Shown: in pieces, positions 1-8,162 of the stretch
How the letters are laid out: every line of letters starts with the position of its first letter
Numbering within the stretch: the first letter of the stretch is position 1
Translations under genes and position numbers: made by a program
The notes under the pieces: model-generated
Told to the model about the DNA's origin: nothing
What the model saw: the letters and a program-made list of their open reading frames with translations, nothing else
Database searches by the model: none
From: JACVRW01 sp036407035
GTDB lineage: Bacteria > Actinomycetota > Thermoleophilia > Solirubrobacterales > Thermoleophilaceae
Direction: 5' to 3'
NCBI GenBank assembly: GCA_036407035.1
Contig: DASXAA010000186.1
Location: 23,602-87,601 of the forward strand
DNA length: 64,000 nt

Positions 1-1
1 G

Positions 2-133
2 CTAGCGTTTGGAGCGCTTTGGACTCTCTGGGGCATGAACGTTGCGATCGTGTGCTTCGGCGCCGCCCTTGCCGCGGCGACCGTGCTGGCCGCGGTGGTG
101 CTCGTGCGCACGCCCGCGCCGGCGCATGACTAG
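2..133 (+). CDS. C-terminal end of a membrane protein (partial, runs off the left edge)
   Basis: The frame is open from the window edge to a TAG at 131-133 and encodes about 43 residues: a short aromatic stretch, then one long hydrophobic segment rich in Ala, Val and Leu, and a short polar tail ending in HD. This is what the last transmembrane helix of a multi-pass protein such as an MFS transporter or polysaccharide translocase looks like. The stop overlaps the next gene's start (ATGACTAG), which suggests one transcript and coupled translation. An ATG at 35 could instead start a 32-residue one-helix peptide. The family cannot be told from so little sequence. Confidence 0.5.
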   Translation, partial: LAFGALWTLWGMNVAIVCFGAALAAATVLAAVVLVRTPAPAHD

Positions 134-1139
134 CACGCGGCGACGCACAATCTTCGCGCTGCTGCTGGGGGCGTGCGCGCTGGCGACCGTGCTGGCTGTC
201 CTCTCGGCGGCGCGCCAAGACGACCCGGAGAGCGGCGACTCGGCAGCGGCGCGGGACGTGCTGGACGACGCGCAGGCCGGCGGCCGTAAAGCGGTCGTCT
301 TCAGGAGCCTCGACCGCGACCGCCCCAAGGCCCGCGGCGAGGTCGCCGTGGCGACCGTCGGCGGGCAGCCGGCCGCCGGCGGGCGGACGCTGACGCAGCT
401 CGGGTGCGACCGCGTGTACTTCGCCGCCGGCCGGGGCATCTGCCTGGCCCGTGGAGGCGGCTTCGCGGCCGGCTACAAGGCCAAGATCTTCGACGAGCAG
501 CTCCGGATCCGGCACGAGGTGCCGGTCGACGGCCTCCCGAGCCGGGCGCGCGTCTCACCCGACGGCCGCTATGGCTCCGTGACCCTGTTCGTGACGGGCC
601 ATGCGTACGCGGACGCCGGCAGCTTCTCCACGCAGACCACGCTCATCGACCTCGCGCGGGGCGAGCGGATCGCGGACCTCGAGGACTTCACCGTTACGAA
701 GGACGGCGTGCAGGTGACCGCCGTTGACCGCAACTTCTGGGGCGTCACGTTCGCGCCCGACAGCGACCGCTTCTACGCGACCATGGCCACCGGCGGCAAG
801 ACCTACCTGGTGGTCGGCTCGGTCAGCCGTCGCACGGCGCACGTGATCCACGAGAACGTCGAGTGCCCGTCGCTCTCGCCGGACGGCAAGCGGATCGCCT
901 ACAAGAAACGGGTCGGCTCCGGCGCCAACCCGTGGCGACTGACCGTGCTCGACCTCTCGTCCATGCGGGAGACCCCGCTGGCGGAGACGCGCTCGGTCGA
1001 CGACCAGGCCGAATGGCTCGACGAGGAGCACGTGCTGTACGGGATCGGCGGCGAGGTCTACGTCGTCCGCGCCGACGGCGGCGGGCAGCCCCGCCGCTTC
1101 CTGACCGGAGCGGAGTCGCCCGCGGTCGTGAGTGGGTAG
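126..1139 (+). CDS. membrane-anchored TolB/WD40-like beta-propeller protein
   Basis: The protein has 337 residues. A basic N-terminus (RRR) is followed by one hydrophobic helix (about 9-28), so it should be exported and held by an N-terminal anchor. The rest shows degenerate propeller blades with the typical SPDGR and SPDGK turns (about 144-149 and 251-256). These resemble the PD40/TolB-type repeats that bind partner proteins or glycans rather than catalyse. I chose the ATG at 126 because it overlaps the upstream stop and places the signal anchor at the N-terminus; an earlier start at 42 would add 28 Arg/Pro-rich residues that do not look coding. A partner cannot be named. Confidence 0.72.
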   Translation: MTSTRRRTIFALLLGACALATVLAVLSAARQDDPESGDSAAARDVLDDAQAGGRKAVVFRSLDRDRPKARGEVAVATVGGQPAAGGRTLTQLGCDRVYFAAGRGICLARGGGFAAGYKAKIFDEQLRIRHEVPVDGLPSRARVSPDGRYGSVTLFVTGHAYADAGSFSTQTTLIDLARGERIADLEDFTVTKDGVQVTAVDRNFWGVTFAPDSDRFYATMATGGKTYLVVGSVSRRTAHVIHENVECPSLSPDGKRIAYKKRVGSGANPWRLTVLDLSSMRETPLAETRSVDDQAEWLDEEHVLYGIGGEVYVVRADGGGQPRRFLTGAESPAVVSG

Positions 1140-1163
1140 GCCGGCGGGCGCGGAGGAGCGAGT

Positions 1164-1208
1164 CCGCGGCCCGCGCACGTGGCGGGCCGCGGGACGCCGA
1201 AGGGCGTC
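1164..1208. terminator. two back-to-back hairpins between convergent genes
   Basis: There is a perfect 11-bp stem (1164-1174 with 1182-1192, 7-nt loop). It is followed directly by a 6-bp stem with a GAAG loop (1193-1198 with 1203-1208). They lie between two genes that end toward each other (stops at 1139 and 1212), so they probably terminate both. Neither has a clear U-tract, which is common in very G+C-rich genomes. Confidence 0.6.
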
Positions 1209-1211
1209 AGG

Positions 1212-2363
1212 TCAGAGGACCGCTCCGAACTGCTGGATACGGGGCTCGAGCTCGTTCATCAGCTCGAGCCAGCGGATGTTGTAGTAGCGCGGGTCCGTCA
1301 GCTTCGCGCGGTCGGCGAGGTCGATCTCGGCGAGCATCTCGGAGACGGCCTCGACCACCGAGCGGCAGGGCGTGAACCCGAGCGTCTGGCTCAGCTTCGC
1401 GTTCGAGCACTCGTAGTCGCGCGTCAGGCGCGGCGCGGGTGTCTCCTCGAGGCTGACCGTGCGGCCGAGCAGCTGCACCGAGCCGGCCACGAGCATCGCG
1501 AGCTCGCGGATCTGGTAGTTGGAATGGAGGACGTTGAAGACCTCTCCGCGGACCACGTCGGCGGGGGCCTCGAGCGCCGCGATCATCGCGTCGGAGACGT
1601 CCCGGACGTCCACGAGCGGGCGCCACATCCAGCCGCCGCCGTGCAGGAGCAGGCGCTCCTGGAGAAGCGCGTCCTTGACGAAGGTGTTCACCACCAGGTC
1701 GTAGCGCATGCGCGGGCTGAAGCCGTAGACCGTGCCGTTGCGGAGGATCACCGGGCAGAGGCCGCTGTCGATCAGGCCGAGCAGCGCCTCCTCGCCGAAG
1801 CGCTTCGAGGTCGCATACGCGCCACGCGGCGCGATGCGCGCCGTCTCGTCGTGCATCCCGGGCGGCATCCCGTCGTAGAGGGAGCAGGAGGACGCGAACA
1901 CGAGCCGCTCGATCCCGCGCTCGACGCAGGCGTGTCCGAGCGCCTCGGTGGCGACGGCGTTCATCTGCCAGTTCGCCTCTGGGTCGTACTCCGCGGTCGG
2001 GTCGTTGGAGAGGCCGGCGAGGTGGATCACGCCGTCGACGCCGTCGAGCGCCGAGGCGGGAATCTCCCGCACGTCGGCCACCTGGACCTCGATCCGGCCC
2101 GCATACGGCTCGAGCGGCCCCTCACCCCAGTAGAGGCGATCGAGCAGCCGGACGTTGTAGCCGCGCTCGAGCAGCCTGCCGGTGAGGACGGTCCCGATGT
2201 AGCCCGCGCCGCCCGTGATCAGCACGGTGCGGCCCTTCTCAGGCGGGTTGGGTGCGAGTCCGTTGCTGCGGCCGCGCTCTCCCTGGAAATAGCGGCCGGC
2301 ATGCCCATTGCTGGTTGCCGCGCCCGGATCGTGGGAGCGACCGTTGCCGTTTGAGCCCGTCAT
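1212..2363 (-). CDS. NAD-dependent sugar epimerase/dehydratase (extended SDR)
   Basis: The 383-residue protein has a polar N-terminal extension of about 48 residues rich in Gly, Asn and Ser, then a Rossmann start with GGAGYIG (about 51-57), an ASSCSLY segment and the catalytic YATSK pair (about 183-187). These are hallmarks of extended short-chain dehydrogenases such as UDP-glucose 4-epimerase and GDP-mannose dehydratase. The substrate is probably a nucleotide sugar; the exact one cannot be read. The ATG at 2363 is preceded by AAGGAG at a long spacing (13 nt). It is divergent from rmlC, so it belongs to the polysaccharide region. Upstream readthrough to 2519 is Arg-rich and unlikely to be coding. 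Confidence 0.85.
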   Translation of the reverse strand: MTGSNGNGRSHDPGAATSNGHAGRYFQGERGRSNGLAPNPPEKGRTVLITGGAGYIGTVLTGRLLERGYNVRLLDRLYWGEGPLEPYAGRIEVQVADVREIPASALDGVDGVIHLAGLSNDPTAEYDPEANWQMNAVATEALGHACVERGIERLVFASSCSLYDGMPPGMHDETARIAPRGAYATSKRFGEEALLGLIDSGLCPVILRNGTVYGFSPRMRYDLVVNTFVKDALLQERLLLHGGGWMWRPLVDVRDVSDAMIAALEAPADVVRGEVFNVLHSNYQIRELAMLVAGSVQLLGRTVSLEETPAPRLTRDYECSNAKLSQTLGFTPCRSVVEAVSEMLAEIDLADRAKLTDPRYYNIRWLELMNELEPRIQQFGAVL

Positions 2364-2371
2364 CAGTGTCA
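2361..2371 (-). promoter_or_regulatory. TGACACTG leader element directly before the start codon
   Basis: On the minus strand TGACACTG immediately precedes the ATG and separates it from the AAGGAG ribosome site. The same 11 bases including the ATG recur at 7996-8006 before the UDP-sugar dehydrogenase. A shared leader on two polysaccharide genes may be a common control element or chance. Confidence 0.3.
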
Positions 2372-2530
2372 GAAGTCTCCTTAGCTTGCCGCGCCCGAGG
2401 CGCGATGCCGTGTCCTGACAGACCAACGGGGCATACTTGCCTTTTCTTGCTCGGCGGGCGCCGCGGAAGCGCGCTCCGGACCGCGGCGTTGGTAGGGCTC
2501 GATTCCGAGCACGAAACACCAGGAGGCGAC

Positions 2531-3103
2531 ATGGAACGACTTGAGACGCGGCTCGAGGGGCCGGTGCTCGTCAAGCCCGTGGTCCACGGCGACGAGCGCG
2601 GCTTCTTCCACGAGAGCTATCGGCGAAACGTGTACGCCGAGCTGGGCATCCCGGAGGAGTTCGTCCAGGACAACCACTCGCGCTCCGGGCCGGGGATCGT
2701 GCGCGGCATGCACTTCCAGATCGGCGAGGGCGCCGCGAAGCTGGTGCGCTGCGCGCGGGGCGCCATCCTCGACGTCGTCGTGGACGTCCGCCGGGGTTCC
2801 CCCACCTTCGGGAAGTGGGAGGGGTTCGAGCTGACCGACGAGAACCTGCACCAGCTCTATTGCCCGGTGGGATTCGCCCACGGGTTCTGCGTCCTGAGCG
2901 AGGTCGCCGACGTGATGTACAAGCAGACGAACTACTACGACGACGCCCTGGAGCGCGGAATCGCCTACAACGATCCGGACGTGGGGATCGACTGGCCCAC
3001 GAGCCTGGAGCTGAAGCCCTCGAAGCGCGACTCCGAGGCGCCGCTCCTGCGGGACATCGAGGCGGAGCTGCCGTTCGTGTACGAGGCGCCGGCGGGCGGC
3101 TAG
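2531..3103 (+). CDS. rfbC: dTDP-4-dehydrorhamnose 3,5-epimerase (RmlC)
   Basis: It epimerises dTDP-4-keto-6-deoxyglucose at C3 and C5, the third step to dTDP-L-rhamnose. The 190-residue length fits the cupin family. Seen in the sequence are ERGFFHESY near the N-terminus, RGMHFQ with the catalytic base His (about 61), a conserved Lys (about 70), the FAHGFCVLSE strand (115-124) and the catalytic-position Tyr in MYKQTNYY (about 130). AGGAGG four bases before the ATG at 2531 fixes the start. It is convergent with rmlD, and the stop codons overlap by 4 nt. The rmlB step is not obvious here, though the adjacent SDR gene might contribute. No complete RmlA is present in the window. Confidence 0.93.
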   Translation: MERLETRLEGPVLVKPVVHGDERGFFHESYRRNVYAELGIPEEFVQDNHSRSGPGIVRGMHFQIGEGAAKLVRCARGAILDVVVDVRRGSPTFGKWEGFELTDENLHQLYCPVGFAHGFCVLSEVADVMYKQTNYYDDALERGIAYNDPDVGIDWPTSLELKPSKRDSEAPLLRDIEAELPFVYEAPAGG

Positions 3104-4005
3104 CTCGCGGCCGTCTCGGCCGCGAGCGAGGCGCTCACCATGTAGGCCTCGAGCGCGTCCTCCCAGCGGCGCATGGGCGGCACACCCGCCCGGTGGGCGC
3201 GCTCGCAGGAGAGGACGCCGTTGAGGGGCCGGTAGGCGCCCCCGGGCGGCCGCACTGTCTCGACCGCCTCGACCGGCACGTCCAGGCCCGCGATCGACAT
3301 GATCGCCAGCGTGAAGTCGTGCCACGAGCAGGCGCCGGCGTTCGTGAGGTGGAGCAGCCCGCGAGCGCCCACGTCGACGGCGGCGGCGAGCGACTCCGCC
3401 AGGTCGGCCGTGTACGTGGGGGTGAGCCGCTGGTCGGCGACCATCTTGAGCGCGCCCTGATCGCGCGCCCGGTTGAGCATTCGCTGGACGAAGTTGCCGC
3501 CCTTCGAGGCGCTCCCATGCCTGCCGTACAGCCCAGAGCTGCGCACGACGAGGGCGTCCGGGCAATATGCGAGCGCCGCGTGCTCGCCGGCCAGCTTCGA
3601 GATCGCGTAGATGCTGCGCGCGTCCGGCAGGTCGCTCTCGTCGTAGGGGTCGTCGCGGTCGCCGCCGAAGACGTAGTTCGTACTCAGGTGCACGAGCACG
3701 GCTCCCGTGTCGGCACAGCGCTCCGCCAAGCGCTTGACGGCGCGGGCGTTCACCTCGAACGAGCGGTCCTCCTCGCGTTCGCATACCTCCACGTTGTGGA
3801 AGGCGGCGCAGTTGAAGACCACGGCGGGCCGGTGAGACTCGAACGCCGCCGCCATGCCGGCGTCGTCCGTGATGTCCAGCTCGGCACGGGACGGGGACAG
3901 GACTTCGCAGTCGCCCTGGAGCAGCTCGCACAGATCCGAGGCCAGCTGGCCCCCTCCGCCAGTGACGAGCACGCTCCGGCCGCCGAGGCGCGGGCCGGCG
4001 CTCAT
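3100..4005 (-). CDS. rfbD: dTDP-4-dehydrorhamnose reductase (RmlD)
   Basis: The last step to dTDP-L-rhamnose is an NAD(P)H-dependent reduction of the 4-keto group. The 301-residue SDR has a GGGGQLA nucleotide-binding turn (16-22), the STNYVFGG segment (about 108-115, matching the family's STDYVFDG) and YAISK (133-137) carrying the catalytic Tyr and Lys. Its ATG overlaps the stop of the upstream glycosyltransferase (ATGA, 4002-4005), so it is the third gene of a coupled operon running acyltransferase, glycosyltransferase, rmlD. Clustering with rmlC supports a rhamnose-type sugar in the surface glycan. Confidence 0.93.
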   Translation of the reverse strand: MSAGPRLGGRSVLVTGGGGQLASDLCELLQGDCEVLSPSRAELDITDDAGMAAAFESHRPAVVFNCAAFHNVEVCEREEDRSFEVNARAVKRLAERCADTGAVLVHLSTNYVFGGDRDDPYDESDLPDARSIYAISKLAGEHAALAYCPDALVVRSSGLYGRHGSASKGGNFVQRMLNRARDQGALKMVADQRLTPTYTADLAESLAAAVDVGARGLLHLTNAGACSWHDFTLAIMSIAGLDVPVEAVETVRPPGGAYRPLNGVLSCERAHRAGVPPMRRWEDALEAYMVSASLAAETAAS

Positions 4006-5012
4006 GCCTGGACGGTCTCCGTCTCGCGAAGGTCGCCCCGCGGGTGGCCGGTGTCCCGCAGCTCCGGGTCGGCCGTGCGCACGGGGATCTTGCTCGGCGG
4101 CCCGTGGGGGATCGGCGCGCGCCCGAGGAGCGTCTTCAACACCTGCCGGTTTGCCTCCCGGCGGCGGCGGCCCAGGTCTCCGGAGCCGGCGTACACGCTG
4201 CGGAGCGAGTGCCGGAGGAAGATCGCACCGGAGTAGAGCACCGTGTGCGCGGGGGAGAAATGCTTGCGGGCGTAGAAGATCCGGTTGTACGCGTCGAGGC
4301 TCTCGATGCTCGGCTTGACGCCCGCCTTGCCCTCGTGATGGAGGATCGTCATCTGCGGGAGATGGCGGATCTCCCAGCCCGCGGTCCTTATCCGCCGGCA
4401 GAAGTCAGTCTCGTCCGAGTACATGAAGAAGCGCTCGTCGAGGAATCCGGCGCTCTCGATCGCCTCGCGCCGCACGAGCATGAAGGAACCGCTGGTCCAG
4501 TCGCACGCGACCTCGCGATCGTATGCCGCCGGGTCCAGCTCCCGTTCCCCGAGCCATCGCGGCCGTCGTCCCAGGCGCTCGGCCGCGAACGCGTCGCCGA
4601 GCGCGCGCAGGGCGTTCGGGAACCGCCGGATCGTCGTGTCGAGGCGACCCTCGCGGTTGACCTGGCGGACGCCGACGAGACCGACGCTCGGCCGGGCATC
4701 CATCGCCCGGACCAGCTCCTCGAACGTCCCCTCGAGGATCTCCGTGTCCGGATTGAGGAACAGAACGTACCGGGCGTTGCAGGTCATGAGGGCGCGGTTG
4801 TTCGCGTGCGAGAAGCCGTGGTTCTCCGACCACACCACGCGCGCCTCCGGAAACCCGTTGGTCACGACGTCCGCGGTGCCGTCACGCGAGTCGTTGTCCA
4901 CCACCACGACGTCGGCGCTGAGATCGCCCATTTTGTCGAAGAGCGTCCGAAGGCAGGGCTCGAGCCACTGGGACTCGTTCGTGGAGACGGTGATGATGGC
5001 GAGGTCGTTCAA
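4002..5012 (-). CDS. family 2 glycosyltransferase (rhamnosyltransferase-like)
   Basis: A 336-residue GT-A enzyme. It has a VVDNDSRDGT nucleotide-sugar site (about 37-46), GFSHANNRA (66-74), NPDTE with the metal-binding Asp (87-91) and the acceptor-side MYSDETDFCRR segment typical of WbbL-like rhamnosyltransferases. I chose a TTG start at 5012 because TTG overlaps the TGA of the upstream acyltransferase (TTGA), the same 4-nt coupling seen at its own 3' end. Much longer readthrough upstream is only the antisense shadow of the lipid kinase gene. It likely adds a dTDP-rhamnose-derived sugar; the acceptor is unknown. Confidence 0.88.
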   Translation of the reverse strand: MNDLAIITVSTNESQWLEPCLRTLFDKMGDLSADVVVVDNDSRDGTADVVTNGFPEARVVWSENHGFSHANNRALMTCNARYVLFLNPDTEILEGTFEELVRAMDARPSVGLVGVRQVNREGRLDTTIRRFPNALRALGDAFAAERLGRRPRWLGERELDPAAYDREVACDWTSGSFMLVRREAIESAGFLDERFFMYSDETDFCRRIRTAGWEIRHLPQMTILHHEGKAGVKPSIESLDAYNRIFYARKHFSPAHTVLYSGAIFLRHSLRSVYAGSGDLGRRRREANRQVLKTLLGRAPIPHGPPSKIPVRTADPELRDTGHPRGDLRETETVQA

Positions 5013-5587
5013 ACCGAGGAACCAACGGCGTGCCGGGCGCCCGTCTTTTGCGGCCCTTCCTGGCCCCGCCCGAGGGCCGCGGCGGGGTTGCCCACGACCG
5101 TCGCGCCGGGCGCAACGTCCTTCGTCACCACGGCGCCCGCGCCGACCATGGAGCCCGCGCCGATCCGCACGCCGCACAGGACCGTCGCGCCCGAGCCGAT
5201 CGAGGCGCCGGCCTCGACGATCGTCTCCACCAGCTCCCAGTCGTCGTCGGTCTGGAGCCCGCCGCCCTCCCGCGTCGCCCGCGGGTGCCGGTCGTTGATG
5301 AACATCACGCCGTGGCCGACGAATACGTCGTCCTCGATGCGGACGCCCTCGCACACGAAGGTGTGGCTCTGGATCTTGCACCGGGACCCGATCTCCGCGC
5401 CGCGCTGGACCTCGACGAAGGTGCCGATGCGGCTGTCGGCGCCGATCCGGCAGCCGTAGAGGTTGGTGAACGGGTAGACCATGACACCCTCGCCGAAGGC
5501 GACGTCGTCGATCAGCCTGTGGGGGGCGTCGTTGGCGGGAGCGGCGGCGGAGGGGTCGTTGCGTTGCGGAGTGCTCACACGACACAA
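5009..5587 (-). CDS. left-handed beta-helix (hexapeptide) acyltransferase
   Basis: About 192 residues with repeated [I/V/L]-G-x4 hexapeptides from about residue 30 to the C-terminus, and an FINDRHPR segment carrying a candidate catalytic His. This pattern is found in WbpD/WlbB-like sugar N-acetyltransferases. The C-terminal GNPAA motif is also typical. Two starts compete: TTG at 5587, seven bases after GGGGGAG, and GTG at 5578; the first has the better ribosome site. It is the first gene of the coupled acyltransferase-glycosyltransferase-rmlD operon and probably acetylates an amino sugar of the polysaccharide. Confidence 0.87.
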   Translation of the reverse strand: MCRVSTPQRNDPSAAAPANDAPHRLIDDVAFGEGVMVYPFTNLYGCRIGADSRIGTFVEVQRGAEIGSRCKIQSHTFVCEGVRIEDDVFVGHGVMFINDRHPRATREGGGLQTDDDWELVETIVEAGASIGSGATVLCGVRIGAGSMVGAGAVVTKDVAPGATVVGNPAAALGRGQEGPQKTGARHAVGSSV

Positions 5588-5672
5588 ACGGTCGCTCCCC
5601 CCCTCCGCTCACGCGAGTCGCCGCACGGCGCTCGACGTGTAACACGACCGATCTGCCAGGGTTCCTTCTCCG

Positions 5673-6713
5673 ATGCCCTCCCCCGCGCCGCATGCGACCG
5701 TCGCCGGCCAGGGGAGCGGCGTTGCCGATGCGGGTACTCCGCTCGAGCGCGCGGAAGCGCTCGCGGAGCGCGTCCTCCCGCAGCGCACCCCCAAGCGCCG
5801 GATGCTGGTGATCGTGAACCCGTACGCGACGACCGTGTCCGACCGGCTGAAGAACCTCGTCGTGTACGCACTCCAGTCGCGCTACGCGGTCGAGGCGATC
5901 GACACCGAGAAGCAGGGCCACGCGACCCAGATCTGTCGGGAGGCCGCCCGGGAGGGCTACGACGTGGTCGTGGCGTTCGGAGGGGACGGCACCGTCAATG
6001 AGGCGGCGAACGGTCTGGTCGGATCGGAGACGCCGCTGACGGCGCTGCCGGGCGGGTCCACGAACGTGTGGTGCCGCAGCCTGGGCCTGCCGAACGACGT
6101 TGTGGACGCCACCGAGCGGCTCCTGCGGATCGCCGACGACTTCCGCCCCCGGCGCGTGGACCTCGGTCGCATGAACGATCGCGTCTTCGTGTTCGCCTCG
6201 GGCGTGGGGCTCGACGCGTCGGTCGTGGAGCGCGTGGACGCACATCCCCGCCGCAAGGCGCGTTATGGGGCCTGGTACTACTCGTTGGCCGGGATCACGA
6301 TCTACAACCGCCGCTACCTGGTCAACCCGCCGCAGATGCGCGTGCGGGGAGGCGGACGTGAACTGGACGCGGTGACCGTGGTCGTGCAGAACGCCGACCC
6401 GTTCACCTACTTCGCACGGCGCCCGATCAGGGTCGTCGAGCCGGCGGGGCTCGACAACGGCTCGCTGTCGGCGGCGGTGCTCAAGCGGGCGACGGCGCCC
6501 GCCGTGCTTACGCTGATCCCGCGTCTCATCTCCGGCCGGGCCAAGAGCGTCATGCGCCACCGGCAGGTCGAGGGCCTCCCCGGCCTGCGCGGCTTCCGGG
6601 TCGAGTCGACCGACGGACGGCCGCTGCCCGTGCAGGTCGACGGCGATTTCATCGGCCTCTGCGAGTGGGTCGACTACGACGCGGTCCCGCTCGGCCTTCT
6701 GGCGATCGCCTGA
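5673..6713 (+). CDS. diacylglycerol kinase-family lipid kinase
   Basis: A 346-residue YegS/DagK-like protein. After a variable N-terminus of about 40 residues come IVNP (about 47-50), the ATP-binding GGDGTVNE motif (103-110), PGGSTN (126-131) and a C-terminal beta-sandwich ending in the QVDGD segment. Members phosphorylate diacylglycerol or other lipid alcohols; the true substrate here is unknown. It is transcribed away from the acyltransferase operon, with 85 bases between the start codons. Its place among polysaccharide genes may reflect recycling of lipid carriers, but that is inference. Confidence 0.9.
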   Translation: MPSPAPHATVAGQGSGVADAGTPLERAEALAERVLPQRTPKRRMLVIVNPYATTVSDRLKNLVVYALQSRYAVEAIDTEKQGHATQICREAAREGYDVVVAFGGDGTVNEAANGLVGSETPLTALPGGSTNVWCRSLGLPNDVVDATERLLRIADDFRPRRVDLGRMNDRVFVFASGVGLDASVVERVDAHPRRKARYGAWYYSLAGITIYNRRYLVNPPQMRVRGGGRELDAVTVVVQNADPFTYFARRPIRVVEPAGLDNGSLSAAVLKRATAPAVLTLIPRLISGRAKSVMRHRQVEGLPGLRGFRVESTDGRPLPVQVDGDFIGLCEWVDYDAVPLGLLAIA

Positions 6714-6729
6714 CCGCCCGTCCGCCGCT

Positions 6730-7998
6730 CTACAGCCGCACCAGGCGCTGGTTGCGAGTGCCGTTCGTGACGCCACGGAAGTCCACGACGCGCTGGGACT
6801 CGCGCACGACCTGCTCCGGGTCCAGATCGGGGTGGGCGGTGATGATCACCGCCACGTCGGCGTCGGCGAGCACCTCCTCCACGGGACGCGAGGACAGACC
6901 GAACCCGGACAGCTCGGGGACGTGCGGGTCGTGGTAGGCGAGCTCCGCGCCGCGTTCCGCGAGCAGAGACATGATCTTGATTGCGGGCGATTCGCGCAGG
7001 TCCCCCACACCGGCCTTGTACGACACGCCCAGGATCGCGACCTTGGACCCCCGCACCGGCTTGGAATCGTCGTTCAGGGCGCGCGCGACCTTGTCGGCGC
7101 AGAAGAGTGGCATCGCCTGGTTCACCTCGCCGGCGAGCTCGATGAACTCGGTGGTGGTGTCGTACTCGCGCGCCTTCCAGGCGAGGTAGAAGGGGTCGAC
7201 CGGCAGGCAGTGACCGCCGAGGCCGGGCCCCGGCCGGAACGACATGAACCCGTAGGGCTTGGTCGCCGCCGCCTCCACGACCTCCCAGACGTCGATGTCC
7301 ATCCTGTCGCACAGCATCGCCAGCTCGTTCACCAGGGCGATGTTCACCGAGCGGAAGACGTTCTCGAGGAGTTTCGTCAGCTCCGCGACCTCGGGCGTCG
7401 ACACCGGGACGACCTCGTCGCACACGCGACCGTAGAGCTCAACGGCCCGGTCGAGGCAGTGCGCGGTGAGCCCTCCGACGACCTTTGGCGTCGTCCTGAG
7501 GGTGAAGTCCGTGCGGCCGGGGTCGATTCGCTCGGGCGAGAACGCGAGGTTGAAGCCACTCCCGGCGCGTAGACCGGATTCCTCGAGCAGCGGCGCCAGC
7601 TGCTCGCGCGTCGTGCCCGGGTAGGTGGTCGACTCGAGAACCACGAGCTGCCCCTGCTGGAGCACCGCCGCGAGGGCGCTGCCCGACGACAACAGCGGCC
7701 CGAGGTCCGGCTCCCGATTGCTCGTGAGCGGCGTGGGGACGGCGATGATCACCGCGTCCATCTGCGCCAGGTCGGCATAGCGGCTGCTCGCCCGGAGCTT
7801 GTCGCGCGTGGCGAGGAGCCGCTCGGAAGAGATGTCCTCCACGTAGCTGCGGCCCGCGGCAACGGCCTCGACCTTGGTCGGGTCCACGTCGACGCCGAGC
7901 ACGCTGTGACCCGCCTCTGCGAATGCGACAGCGAGGGGCAGGCCGACGTAGCCGAGCCCGATGATGCCTACCTTCAAGCCGCCGTCAGCCTCACGCAT
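6730..7998 (-). CDS. nucleotide-sugar dehydrogenase (UDP-Glc / UDP-ManNAc dehydrogenase family)
   Basis: The 422-residue enzyme oxidises C6 of a UDP-sugar twice with NAD to give a uronic acid. Seen are GLGYVGLP (14-21), TTYPGTT, FSPERIDPG (about 143-151), the conserved Lys and Asn in ELTKLLEN (about 206-213) and the catalytic Cys in GGHCLPVDP (C254). The SPERIDPG form and the GHC-x-PVDP loop resemble WecC/WbpA-type enzymes more than UDP-glucose dehydrogenase. The ATG at 7998 has AGGAGG upstream with an 11-nt spacer that contains TGACACTG. It is divergent from the LuxR gene. Confidence 0.9.
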   Translation of the reverse strand: MREADGGLKVGIIGLGYVGLPLAVAFAEAGHSVLGVDVDPTKVEAVAAGRSYVEDISSERLLATRDKLRASSRYADLAQMDAVIIAVPTPLTSNREPDLGPLLSSGSALAAVLQQGQLVVLESTTYPGTTREQLAPLLEESGLRAGSGFNLAFSPERIDPGRTDFTLRTTPKVVGGLTAHCLDRAVELYGRVCDEVVPVSTPEVAELTKLLENVFRSVNIALVNELAMLCDRMDIDVWEVVEAAATKPYGFMSFRPGPGLGGHCLPVDPFYLAWKAREYDTTTEFIELAGEVNQAMPLFCADKVARALNDDSKPVRGSKVAILGVSYKAGVGDLRESPAIKIMSLLAERGAELAYHDPHVPELSGFGLSSRPVEEVLADADVAVIITAHPDLDPEQVVRESQRVVDFRGVTNGTRNQRLVRL

Positions 7999-8006
7999 CA
8001 GTGTCA
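7996..8006 (-). promoter_or_regulatory. TGACACTG leader element directly before the start codon
   Basis: The minus-strand sequence TGACACTGATG is identical to that at 2361-2371. Here it separates AGGAGG from the start codon of the nucleotide-sugar dehydrogenase. The shared placement suggests a common post-transcriptional or promoter-proximal element; only two copies were seen. Confidence 0.3.
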
Positions 8007-8162
8007 CTACCTCCTGCCGTCTCACGGTCGATTCGTCCGGCCACCTTGCGAGCCGGTCCTCTGACCAACGAGCGCGTGCAGGTTGAACTTGCTTCACCTC
8101 GGGCCCGAGAACGTGGACCGGGTGCCGCGTAAGGACCGCCACATCGGGTGCGTTGTTAGACC

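Noticed and set aside
5013..6776. Extension of the glycosyltransferase frame far upstream to 6776
   Set aside because: The extra part is antisense to the lipid-kinase gene and to the acyltransferase in another frame; the TTG at 5012 fits the family N-terminus and the 4-nt coupling.
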